From assembly GCA_012728465.1 (NCBI GenBank), contig JAAYFB010000380.1, positions 1-5,408 of the forward strand: DNA of 5,408 nt. Direction: 5' to 3'. Positions 1-5,408 of this stretch are shown piece by piece (the stretch's first letter is position 1; every line of letters begins with the position of its first letter). Under the pieces are notes generated by a model. That model had not been told where the DNA came from. It saw nothing but the letters and a program-made list of their open reading frames with translations, and searched no databases. Source of the stretch: Proteiniphilum sp. (GTDB lineage Bacteria; Bacteroidota; Bacteroidia; Bacteroidales; Dysgonomonadaceae). Position numbers and translations under genes: made by a program.

Positions 1-757
1 CTTCGTCGTCTATTAAAAAAGGTTTTACCAATTGTTTAAGTTCGTTAGTCAATTCATTAAGGTTGTCTCCACTACGTCTGTTTCTTAGAGATAGCCTAAG
101 CCTAATAATTCCGTATGCGGGTAAATAGGCCAAGTTAGTATAATATGGTAGTCTGTTTTCAAAATCATTTAATCTTATTGCTAAGTCAGACTCAGTTATG
201 CCTGAAACTGATAGGGTGGTGCTCAGATAATTATCTACATTAAATTGGTTGACTAGTTTTGGCAGTATGTCGTTGCTCATAGCTGTTTTCATTTCGCTTG
301 GCACTCCTGGCATCGAAACTAGTATTTTATCGTTCTTCTCGAACCAAATTATTGGTGCTGTTCCTGCTCTGTTTTGTATGACGGTGCTTCCTCGTGGCAC
401 CATTGCTTGACTGCGAGTGAGTTCGTTTAAAGTATATTTTCGTCTCCAAAAGATTTCATTTATGTTCTGTAATACCGCTTCATCAAATATAAGGTCTGTA
501 TTGAAATAGCTACAAAGAGTGTTTTTGGTGATATCATCTTTAGTTGGCCCAATGCCACCAGTAAGTAATAATATATCTGCTCTGCTAAATGCAATATCTA
601 TTGCTTTAGTAATACTATCTTTTTGATCGGCAACAGAGCTAATCGCTACTACTTCGAAACCCAGCTTAGTTAGTTGTGCAGCCATCCATGTGGAGTTGGT
701 GTCAGTTATTTGCCCTATTAATATTTCGTCACCTATAGTGATTATTTCTACTAGCAT
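1..757 (-). CDS. cinA: CinA-family protein, N-terminal part (cut by window edge)
   Basis: This is a minus-strand gene starting with ATG at 757-755 (protein start MLVEIITIGDEIL). It stays open for 252 codons to the window edge, so the C-terminus is missing. Residues about 3-170 form a MoaB/MogA-like (MoCF) domain with the motifs GDEIL (9-13), TGGIGPTKDD (66-75) and MPGVPSEM (149-156). Residues about 175-250 look like the alpha/beta linker domain of CinA. Family knowledge: full CinA is about 410-420 residues. Its N-terminal domain has been linked to ADP-ribose pyrophosphatase activity, and the C-terminal PncC domain deamidates nicotinamide mononucleotide for NAD recycling. Whether a PncC domain follows cannot be seen here; without it the gene would be a stand-alone COG1058 protein. 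It is transcribed divergently from rpmE2. The competence link in the name comes from Gram-positive species and should not be assumed here. Family assignment is firm; exact function is not. Confidence 0.92.
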   Translation of the reverse strand, partial: MLVEIITIGDEILIGQITDTNSTWMAAQLTKLGFEVVAISSVADQKDSITKAIDIAFSRADILLLTGGIGPTKDDITKNTLCSYFNTDLIFDEAVLQNINEIFWRRKYTLNELTRSQAMVPRGSTVIQNRAGTAPIIWFEKNDKILVSMPGVPSEMKTAMSNDILPKLVNQFNVDNYLSTTLSVSGITESDLAIRLNDFENRLPYYTNLAYLPAYGIIRLRLSLRNRRSGDNLNELTNELKQLVKPFLIDDE

Positions 758-804
758 GTTATTTATAATATATAGTTTTGCAGAATATTTTTTTATATAA
801 AGTG

Positions 805-812
805 CAAAATTA
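805..812 (-). promoter_or_regulatory. Candidate -7 element for the cinA-like gene
   Basis: Read on the minus strand this is TAATTTTG, a full match to the Bacteroidota -7 consensus TAnnTTTG. It lies about 48 bases upstream of the minus-strand ATG, giving an inferred leader of roughly 40 bases. I see no TTG at the expected -33 spacing: there is no CAA on the plus strand between about 825 and 850. It is therefore a half-supported promoter in AT-rich DNA, where chance matches are common. Confidence 0.35.
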
Positions 813-853
813 ATCTTTAGACAGTAAATTACTTGAATTTAATCACATTTATT

Positions 854-883
854 TTTGTATTATGATGAATTGTTATATCTTTG
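854..883 (+). promoter_or_regulatory. Bacteroidota-type promoter of rpmE2
   Basis: TTTG at 854-857 (-33 element) and TATCTTTG at 876-883 (-7 element, full match to TAnnTTTG) are separated by 18 bases, within the usual spacing for the Bacteroidota primary sigma factor. The inferred transcription start is around 888-891, leaving a leader of about 40 bases before the ATG at 930. The leader is A-rich (aataataaacaaac) with no Shine-Dalgarno sequence, as is normal in this phylum. This is the best-formed promoter in the window and fits a highly expressed ribosomal protein gene. Confidence 0.7.
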
Positions 884-929
884 CATTCCGAAAATTATAT
901 AGATATCAATAATAAACAAACATATAGTA

Positions 930-1184
930 ATGAAAAAAGAAATACATCCAAGCAATTACCGTCCAGTAGTTTTCAAGGATATGTCAAATGATGAAATCTT
1001 CATTTCTCGCTCTACTGTAAATTCAAGAGAGACAATTGAAGTAGATGGTGTAGAGTATCCATTAGTTAAATTAGAGATTACAAGTGCTTCTCACCCCTTC
1101 TACACTGGAAAACAGAAGTTGGTAGATACAGCTGGTCGCGTTGATAAGTTCATGAACAGATACGGCGATCGCAAGAAAAAATAA
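930..1184 (+). CDS. rpmE2: 50S ribosomal protein L31, type B (zinc-free)
   Basis: The 84-residue protein begins [19 protein letters not shown] and carries the L31 signature [11 protein letters not shown] (residues 52-62) followed by [14 protein letters not shown] (66-79) and a basic tail RKKK. L31 binds the large ribosomal subunit at the central protuberance and helps bridge to the small subunit. The protein has no cysteine at all, so it cannot carry the zinc ribbon of the RpmE form; this makes it the type B (RpmE2/YkgM-like) form. The length is typical for type B. It stands alone: its own promoter lies upstream, hairpins follow the stop codon, and the cinA-like gene runs away from it. In many bacteria type B L31 is a zinc-starvation backup, but in Bacteroidota it is, as far as I recall, the normal copy; nothing here resembles a Zur operator. 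Confidence 0.96.
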   Translation: MKKEIHPSNYRPVVFKDMSNDEIFISRSTVNSRETIEVDGVEYPLVKLEITSASHPFYTGKQKLVDTAGRVDKFMNRYGDRKKK

Positions 1185-1205
1185 ATCTTTTTCAAAAAAA
1201 GATTT
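1183..1205 (+). terminator. AU-rich hairpin overlapping the rpmE2 stop codon
   Basis: The arm aaatcttttt (1183-1192) pairs perfectly with aaaaagattt (1196-1205) around a 3-base loop. It begins inside the TAA stop codon. The stem is ten base pairs with only one G-C pair, so it is weak alone, and the following sequence is only mildly T-rich. It may help a transcript end or protect a 3' end together with the stronger hairpin just downstream. Confidence 0.4.
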
Positions 1206-1214
1206 TATATGGTT

Positions 1215-1255
1215 GGCGGTGATTTTCATAAAAGAGAGTCACCGCTTGCTGTTTT
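1215..1255 (+). terminator. Rho-independent terminator of rpmE2
   Basis: The arm gcggtga (1216-1222) pairs with tcaccgc (1239-1245). The stem extends inward through ttttc/gagag (1223-1227 with 1234-1238, two G-U pairs) to about 12 base pairs with a 6-base loop. It is followed by a T-rich run (ttgctgtttt, 1246-1255). The position, 32 bases after the rpmE2 stop and before a gene with its own leader, fits a terminator. The T tract is interrupted by G and C, so readthrough into the acetyltransferase gene is possible. Confidence 0.65.
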
Positions 1256-1304
1256 AATTAGATTGATATATATTATTAAATTCATATTTTAAGTTCCGAT
1301 TTAT

Positions 1305-1733
1305 ATGCAAGTTAAACGAATCACTGAGATTGATAATAATGTCGTCGATGCTTTTAAGCGGCTAATGCCACAGCTTACTGGTAGAGATGAGTGGCCATCA
1401 TACGAGTGTCTCTATAAGATAATAAGCTCAGACACTACTTATCTTTTTGTGGCAATCGATGAATGTGGAGATATTGTAGGTTCACTTACTTTGGTGTTGT
1501 ATCGGATACCTACAAACCTCAAGGGTATGATTGAGGATGTAGTAGTGGATGCAGATGTTAGAGGTAAAGGTGTGGCTACTCTACTTATGAGTCATGCAAT
1601 AGAAACTGCTCGTCAGTGTGGTGCAAGCAAGCTAGAGTTAACGTCAAAGCCTTCAAGAATTGCAGCAAACAAGATGTATCAAAAGCTGGGTTTTGAGATT
1701 AGAGATACTAATTTTTATAGACTAGACCTTTAA
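1305..1733 (+). CDS. GNAT-family N-acetyltransferase, substrate unknown
   Basis: The 142-residue protein is one complete GNAT domain and transfers an acetyl group from acetyl-CoA to an unidentified amine. The core strand EDVVVDADVRGKGVATLLM (residues 77-95) holds the acetyl-CoA pyrophosphate-binding loop RGKGVA (86-91). The segment AANKMYQKLGFE (120-131) holds the C-terminal motif with the tyrosine that often acts as general acid (Y125). The stretch LTSKPSRIAANKMY (112-125) with RDTNFYR (133-139) resembles a widespread uncharacterised small GNAT family recalled from many phyla, in which LTSxPxRxAAN and RxTNxYR are conserved. No signal peptide or second domain is visible. It lies alone between the rpmE2 terminator and the purH promoter. 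A poor promoter candidate is TTG at 1263-1265 with TATTTTAA at 1285-1292. It is not clearly related to known aminoglycoside or ribosomal-protein acetyltransferases, so no symbol is given. Confidence 0.88.
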   Translation: MQVKRITEIDNNVVDAFKRLMPQLTGRDEWPSYECLYKIISSDTTYLFVAIDECGDIVGSLTLVLYRIPTNLKGMIEDVVVDADVRGKGVATLLMSHAIETARQCGASKLELTSKPSRIAANKMYQKLGFEIRDTNFYRLDL

Positions 1734-1785
1734 TATTTGTGTAATATATATTTCGATATAAAACGTGGCCAAAAAACCCTTGTAA

Positions 1786-1800
1786 TATCATGATAATCAT
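1786..1800. promoter_or_regulatory. Overlapping palindromes upstream of purH, possible operator
   Basis: TATCATGATA (1786-1795) is a perfect 10-base palindrome. It overlaps ATGATAATCAT (1790-1800), an 11-base inverted repeat with a single central base. They lie 13-27 bases upstream of the purH -7 element, where the -33 element should be. That position would suit a transcription factor that blocks or replaces sigma contact. No known regulator is recognised, and short palindromes arise readily in AT-rich DNA. Confidence 0.25.
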
Positions 1801-1812
1801 GGATAGATTTTA

Positions 1813-1820
1813 TACCTTTG
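1813..1820 (+). promoter_or_regulatory. -7 element of the purH(-mreBCD) promoter
   Basis: TACCTTTG fully matches the Bacteroidota -7 consensus TAnnTTTG and lies 28 bases before the purH ATG. The inferred transcription start near 1826 would leave a leader of about 20-25 bases with no Shine-Dalgarno sequence and no room for a riboswitch. The nearest upstream TTG (1780-1782) leaves a 30-base gap, too far for a normal -33 element. This promoter is therefore either weak or helped by a regulator. Confidence 0.5.
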
Positions 1821-1848
1821 TAATCCTTTAAAATAAACGAAGTCAGAC

Positions 1849-3372
1849 ATGTCAAAGAAAATAAAAGCGGCGTTGATTTCAGTATATCACAAAGATGGAT
1901 TAGATGATATTCTGAAATCTCTAAACGATTTAAATGTGAAATTAATCTCAACAGGTGGCACCAAAGAATTTATAGAGTCATTGGGCTACGAGTGTGAGTC
2001 GGTAGAAGATATTACAAACTACCCCTCTATATTAGGAGGAAGAGTTAAAACATTGCACCCAAAGATATTTGGTGGAATTTTGTATCGTAGAGATGAAGAG
2101 TCAGATAGACAAACAGTAAAGTCATATAGTATTCCTTCTATTGATTTAGTAATTGTCGATTTGTATCCATTCGAAGATACTGTAAAATCCAACGCATCAG
2201 AAACAGATATTATAGAAAAAATAGATATTGGTGGTATTTCATTAATTCGTGGTGCTGCTAAAAACTTCAAAGATGTTGTTATTGTTCCCTCAAAACAACA
2301 GTATGAGAAGCTAAATAACTTGTTGAAGGAAAAAAATGGGGTAACAGATTTGTCAGATCGTAGATGTTTTGCTAAAGATGCTTTCGCAGTGTCATCTGCA
2401 TATGACAGTGCAATCTTTAACTATTTTGATGATAACAATAACTCGTCATTAAGAATTACTGCTAATAATAAAAAAGAGTTGAGATACGGGGAAAACCCTC
2501 ACCAAAAAGGCCATTTCTATGGTAAGTTTGAAGAGATGTTTGAACAACTACACGGAAAGGAAATTTCATATAATAACCTTCTAGATATTGACGCTGCTGT
2601 ATCTTTAATTGGTGACTTTGATGAAACAGCCCTTGCAATTCTAAAACACAACAATGCTTGTGGTATGGCTTGTCGTCCTACAGTAAAAGAATCATGGGAT
2701 GCTGCCCTTGCTGCCGACCCGATCTCTGCGTTTGGGGGTATAGTAATTACTAATAAGGAAGTGGACGAGGTTGCTGCTAAAGCTATTAGTGAAATTTTCT
2801 TTGAAGTATTAATTGCACCAGAATATACAAATGAGGCTCTCGAGGTTCTTTTCGAGAAGAAAAATAGAATTATATTGAAACAACTTGCAAGTACTAGGGA
2901 GTTACCTAATACTCAGTATCGCTCTTTACTAAATGGAGTGTTGATGCAAGATAAAGATAACACTATAGAAGCTGCCGAAAATCTTAAATTGGTAACAAGC
3001 AGAAAGCCAACAGAAAAAGAGATTGAGGATCTATTGTTTGCAAACATACTAGTAAAGCATACCAAGTCTAACGCTATTGTTTTGGCAAAAGATAAGCAGC
3101 TTATTGCTAGCGGAACTGGACAAACATCTCGAGTAGATGCTTTGAAACAAGCTATTGAGAAGGCAAATAACTTCAAGTTTGACTTGAATGGTGCTGTTAT
3201 GGCATCAGATGCCTTTTTCCCATTTCCAGATTGTGTGGAAATTGCTGACAAAGCAGGTATAAGTGCAGTTATTCAGCCAGGGGGATCTATTAAAGATAAA
3301 GAGTCAATAGACTATTGCGATAATCACAATATGTCTATGACAGTAACTGGTGTCAGACACTTTAAACACTAA
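1849..3372 (+). CDS. purH: Bifunctional AICAR transformylase / IMP cyclohydrolase PurH
   Basis: This enzyme catalyses the last two steps of de novo purine synthesis in the cytoplasm: formylation of AICAR by 10-formyl-tetrahydrofolate to FAICAR, then ring closure to IMP. Residues 1 to about 197 are the MGS-like cyclohydrolase domain, with STGGT (34-38) and GGRVKTLHP (63-71). Residues corresponding to the known cyclohydrolase active site are K67, Y106, D126 and K138. Residues about 198-507 are the transformylase domain, with RYGENPHQ (212-219), the catalytic pair K266-H267 in KHNNACG, and SAFGG (293-297). The end GVRHFKH is typical of the family. At 507 residues it is full length, slightly shorter than E. 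coli PurH (529). It has its own promoter and lies 48 bases upstream of mreB on the same strand, so it is probably the first gene of a purH-mreBCD transcript. All catalytic positions are intact. Confidence 0.98.
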   Translation: MSKKIKAALISVYHKDGLDDILKSLNDLNVKLISTGGTKEFIESLGYECESVEDITNYPSILGGRVKTLHPKIFGGILYRRDEESDRQTVKSYSIPSIDLVIVDLYPFEDTVKSNASETDIIEKIDIGGISLIRGAAKNFKDVVIVPSKQQYEKLNNLLKEKNGVTDLSDRRCFAKDAFAVSSAYDSAIFNYFDDNNNSSLRITANNKKELRYGENPHQKGHFYGKFEEMFEQLHGKEISYNNLLDIDAAVSLIGDFDETALAILKHNNACGMACRPTVKESWDAALAADPISAFGGIVITNKEVDEVAAKAISEIFFEVLIAPEYTNEALEVLFEKKNRIILKQLASTRELPNTQYRSLLNGVLMQDKDNTIEAAENLKLVTSRKPTEKEIEDLLFANILVKHTKSNAIVLAKDKQLIASGTGQTSRVDALKQAIEKANNFKFDLNGAVMASDAFFPFPDCVEIADKAGISAVIQPGGSIKDKESIDYCDNHNMSMTVTGVRHFKH

Positions 3373-3385
3373 CATTAATTCATCA

Positions 3386-3401
3386 GGCCATTAGGATGGC
3401 T
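3386..3401 (+). other. Intercistronic hairpin between purH and mreB
   Basis: The arm ggccat (3386-3391) pairs with atggct (3396-3401, one G-U pair) around the loop tagg. The stem is the most GC-rich piece in the 48-base purH-mreB gap. No T tract follows it, so it does not look like a terminator. An mRNA processing or stability element is a more likely role if it has one. I see no TAnnTTTG promoter between it and mreB, which supports cotranscription with purH. Confidence 0.35.
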
Positions 3402-3420
3402 ACAAGTATAATATAAGAGT

Positions 3421-4446
3421 ATGAGATTATTTTCATTTACACAGGAATTGGCCATGGACCTTGGTACGGCTAATGCAATAATTGTGGGTAGTAATGGTAA
3501 AATCCTTTTGGATGAGCCTTCTATCGTTGCTTTAGACCGAAAGACAGATAAGATGATTGCCCTTGGAGAAAAGGCAAAGCAAATGCATGGAAAGACTCAC
3601 GAAAATATAATTACCGTAAGACCTTTAAGAGATGGAGTGATTGCCGATTTTAATGCTGCTGAGCAGATGATTAGAGGTATGATAAAAATGGCAACAAAAA
3701 ATAAAGGTGGTCTTTTTTCCCCATCTCTTAGAGTTGTTATTTGTATTCCATCTGGGAGCACTGAAGTTGAAATAAGAGCAGTTCGTGACTCGGCAGAGCA
3801 TGCTGGGGGACGTGATGTATATATGCTTTTTGAGCCAATGGCTGCAGCTTTAGGAATTGGTTTGGATGTAGAAGCTCCCGAAGGAAATATGATTGTTGAC
3901 ATAGGCGGTGGAACTACTGAGATTGCCGTAATATCACTTGGAGGTATTGTTTCAAATAAATCTATTAAAATTGCTGGCGATGATTTGACAGAAGATATAA
4001 TGGATTATATGAGTCGTCAACATAGCATGAAAGTAGGGGAGAGAACTGCCGAACAGATAAAAATAAATGTAGGCTCTGTCTTGACTGAATTAGAAGATGC
4101 TCCCGATGATTTTATTGTGCATGGACCAAATAGAATGACTTCATTGCCGATGAATGTGCCAATATCGTATCAAGAAATTGCTCATTGTCTTGAAAAGTCA
4201 ATATCAAAGATTGACTCTGCTGTTTTAAGTGCATTGGAGCAAACTCCTCCAGAGCTTTACGCTGATATAGTGCGTAATGGAATTTATTTGACTGGTGGAG
4301 GTGCAAATCTTCGAGGATTAGACAAAAGATTGACTGAAAAGATTGGAATTCCATTCAAAGTAGTTGAAGATCCATTGCACGTTGTGGCAAAAGGTACAGC
4401 AATAGCACTTAAAAATATCGATAAGTTTACTTTCTTAATGAGATAA
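3421..4446 (+). CDS. mreB: Rod shape-determining protein MreB (bacterial actin)
   Basis: MreB polymerises with ATP into membrane-bound filaments that orient the elongasome, the machinery that inserts peptidoglycan along the cell side wall. The 341-residue protein has the full actin-fold ATPase signature. Phosphate 1 is MDLGTAN (12-18, D13), connect 1 is FEPMAAALG (137-145, with E138 the likely catalytic glutamate), phosphate 2 is VDIGGGTTEI (159-168), and the adenosine loop is LTGGGANLRGL (290-300). The short hydrophobic N-terminus (MRLFSF) fits direct membrane contact. Length is typical (about 330-350). The ATG start is fixed by the conserved beginning, 10-11 residues before the phosphate 1 loop. 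It lies 48 bases after purH and 59 bases before mreC, all on one strand. FtsA and DnaK share the fold, but the length, motifs and mreC neighbour rule them out. Confidence 0.98.
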   Translation: MRLFSFTQELAMDLGTANAIIVGSNGKILLDEPSIVALDRKTDKMIALGEKAKQMHGKTHENIITVRPLRDGVIADFNAAEQMIRGMIKMATKNKGGLFSPSLRVVICIPSGSTEVEIRAVRDSAEHAGGRDVYMLFEPMAAALGIGLDVEAPEGNMIVDIGGGTTEIAVISLGGIVSNKSIKIAGDDLTEDIMDYMSRQHSMKVGERTAEQIKINVGSVLTELEDAPDDFIVHGPNRMTSLPMNVPISYQEIAHCLEKSISKIDSAVLSALEQTPPELYADIVRNGIYLTGGGANLRGLDKRLTEKIGIPFKVVEDPLHVVAKGTAIALKNIDKFTFLMR

Positions 4447-4454
4447 ATATCGCT

Positions 4455-4483
4455 TGTTTTCGAAATATATTTTTATGAAAACA
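4455..4483 (+). other. Intercistronic hairpin between mreB and mreC
   Basis: The arm tgttttc (4455-4461) pairs with gaaaaca (4477-4483) around a 15-base AT-rich loop, which itself contains the palindrome aaatatattt (4463-4472). The structure is weak and has no T-rich tail, so it is unlikely to terminate. It occupies most of the 59-base mreB-mreC gap and could tune mRNA processing or mreC translation. No TAnnTTTG promoter is seen in the gap. Confidence 0.28.
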
Positions 4484-4505
4484 GATTGAATGGATATATT
4501 ATTAT

Positions 4506-5351
4506 ATGAGGAATCTTTTCCAATTTTTAATTAGAAATAGTTCTTGGCTTATGGCAATCGTGTTGATTGCCTTTAGCCTTTATCTTGTATTTACTCATAA
4601 TTCATACCAAAGAAGTTTATTTCTATCTTCTGCAAATATAGTTACTGGATGGGTATTTGATGCTTCAAGTGAGGTTACTTCATTTATGCATTTCAAAAAG
4701 AATAATCGCTTGCTACTCGAAAACAATGCTCGTTTAGAAGAGGAGCTAAATAACTTAAAGACTTATTTGGGCGATTTGTCACTTGACACATTAAGTACAA
4801 AGTCATTTTTAAATGACTCTACACATAATTCCTCACAATTTACTTTTATTCCAGCTGAAGTGACTAATGTTAGCTTTTCGGGTAATAATAATTATATAAC
4901 AGTCAATAGGGGTTCAACGCATGGTGTAAAGCCAGACATGGGAGTAGTTTCTCATGATGGAGTAGTAGGTGTGGTTCTTACAACATCTAAAAATTATTCA
5001 GTGATAATTCCTGTAATAAATCCAAAATTTAGATTGAGCGCAAAACTAAAAAACTCTGAAAACTCTGGTTCTGTTTCATGGGATGGCATTAATCTATCTG
5101 TTGCTCAGATTGGTGAGCTTCCTAAGCATGAAGTTTTTAATACGGGAGATACTGTAATAACCAGTTTCTCAAGAATATTCCCTAAAGATATTGTTATTGG
5201 ATATATAACAGATCAAGCTAAGTCTAAGGATGACAATTTTAATAACTTTAATATGAAGTTAGCAACTGATTTTCACTCATTGATGGGAGTTTTGATTATT
5301 GAGGATAAGGATTTAGAGGAGAAGAAAGAATTAGAAAACTCAATAAGATGA
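4506..5351 (+). CDS. mreC: Rod shape-determining protein MreC
   Basis: MreC is an inner-membrane protein whose periplasmic part binds and activates the elongasome synthases (PBP2/RodA) in concert with MreB and MreD. The 281-residue product has a short cytoplasmic N-terminus, one membrane anchor at about 13-29 (SWLMAIVLIAFSLYLVF), and a polar heptad-like coiled-coil stretch at about 63-88 that should drive dimerisation. Two beta domains follow. The family motif NRGSTHGVKPDMGVVSHDG (134-152) is clear. The second motif near the end reads ITSFSRIFPKDIVIGYI (218-234), where other MreC proteins usually have a glycine after TS. Residues 267-281 are a charged tail (EDKDLEEKKELE). It starts 59 bases after mreB, and its TGA stop overlaps the start of mreD. 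Length is normal for Bacteroidota. Confidence 0.96.
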   Translation: MRNLFQFLIRNSSWLMAIVLIAFSLYLVFTHNSYQRSLFLSSANIVTGWVFDASSEVTSFMHFKKNNRLLLENNARLEEELNNLKTYLGDLSLDTLSTKSFLNDSTHNSSQFTFIPAEVTNVSFSGNNNYITVNRGSTHGVKPDMGVVSHDGVVGVVLTTSKNYSVIIPVINPKFRLSAKLKNSENSGSVSWDGINLSVAQIGELPKHEVFNTGDTVITSFSRIFPKDIVIGYITDQAKSKDDNFNNFNMKLATDFHSLMGVLIIEDKDLEEKKELENSIR

Positions 5352-5408
5352 AAGCAATTGATATCATAAAAGATCTTTCAATGTTTATCATACTAGTATT
5401 GCTTCAAG
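5348..5408 (+). CDS. mreD: Rod shape-determining protein MreD, N-terminal fragment
   Basis: The ATG at 5348-5350 overlaps the mreC TGA stop in an ATGA junction, a sign of translational coupling. Only 20 complete codons lie in the window. They encode MKAIDIIKDL followed by a hydrophobic run SMFIILVLLQ, which fits the first membrane helix of MreD. The LVLLQ segment matches my recollection of Bacteroides MreD. MreD is a small multi-pass membrane protein (about 160-170 residues) that works with MreC in side-wall synthesis. The identification rests on gene order plus this short stretch. In Bacteroidota, mrdA (PBP2) and rodA often follow, but they are outside this window. Confidence 0.82.
   Translation, partial: MKAIDIIKDLSMFIILVLLQ

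Noticed and set aside
780..800. AT-rich run upstream of the cinA-like gene considered as a repeat or binding site
   Set aside because: It shows only low-complexity A and T with no clear repeat unit or symmetry.
1263..1292. Promoter for the acetyltransferase gene (TTG at 1263-1265, TATTTTAA at 1285-1292)
   Set aside because: The spacing is acceptable but the -7 element lacks the final TG of TAnnTTTG, and the implied leader is almost absent. It is too weak to list as a feature.
1747..1760. Small hairpin tatat-ttcg-atata after the acetyltransferase gene, as a terminator
   Set aside because: It has five A-T pairs only and no T tract after it, so it is too weak to call despite the UUCG loop.
1730..1951. 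Minus-strand open frame of 73 codons covering the purH promoter and 5' end
   Set aside because: It overlaps a firmly identified gene and its promoter, resembles no known family, and has no promoter or conserved feature. It is a chance frame.
2019..2270. Minus-strand open frame of 83 codons inside purH
   Set aside because: It is antisense to the conserved cyclohydrolase domain, and its composition is explained by the coding strand. The frames at 2913-3251, 3597-3902 and 4112-4354 are rejected for the same reason.
3407..3412. TATAAT hexamer just upstream of mreB, like an E. coli -10 box
   Set aside because: The other promoters here follow the Bacteroidota TAnnTTTG pattern. The hexamer is only 9 bases from the ATG, no matching upstream element was found, and such hexamers are common in AT-rich DNA.
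1..5408. Defence system, mobile element, CRISPR array, tRNA or rRNA
   Set aside because: All coding sequence except the short gaps belongs to recognisable chromosomal families. No transposase, repeat array, terminal inverted repeats or structural RNA signature was seen on either strand.

Overview
The window looks like ordinary core chromosome from a member of the Bacteroidota, most likely order Bacteroidales. Three things point there. First, gene order: purH sits directly upstream of mreB, mreC and mreD, an arrangement I recall from Bacteroides and relatives. Second, the proteins read like Bacteroidales orthologs, for example KHNNACG in PurH and the MreB N-terminus MRLFSFTQELAMDLGTAN. Third, the promoters fit the Bacteroidota primary sigma factor: TATCTTTG before rpmE2 and TACCTTTG before purH match the TAnnTTTG -7 element, and no gene has a convincing Shine-Dalgarno sequence. 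The DNA is AT-rich by eye. TGA acts as a stop at the end of mreC, which fits the standard code.

Layout: bases 1-757 hold the N-terminal 252 codons of a CinA-type protein on the minus strand, cut by the window edge. A 172-base divergent intergenic region (758-929) carries promoter elements facing both ways. On the plus strand follow rpmE2 (type B ribosomal protein L31, 930-1184), a terminator region with two hairpins (1183-1255), a stand-alone GNAT acetyltransferase (1305-1733), a promoter region with a small overlapping palindrome (1786-1820), purH (1849-3372), mreB (3421-4446), mreC (4506-5351) and the first 20 codons of mreD (5348 to the window end), which overlaps mreC by four bases. No gene-free stretch exceeds 300 bases.

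How the genes work together: mreB, mreC and mreD encode the actin-like filament, its periplasm-facing partner and its membrane partner in the elongasome that guides lateral wall synthesis. PurH makes the last two steps of IMP synthesis and probably shares a transcript with the mre genes, with short intercistronic hairpins between purH/mreB and mreB/mreC. RpmE2 belongs to the ribosome, the CinA-like protein to nucleotide or NAD metabolite repair, and the acetyltransferase substrate is unknown.

I found no mobile element, CRISPR array, RNA gene or defence system, and no sign of an undescribed multi-gene system. The findings are modest regulatory and sequence-level observations.
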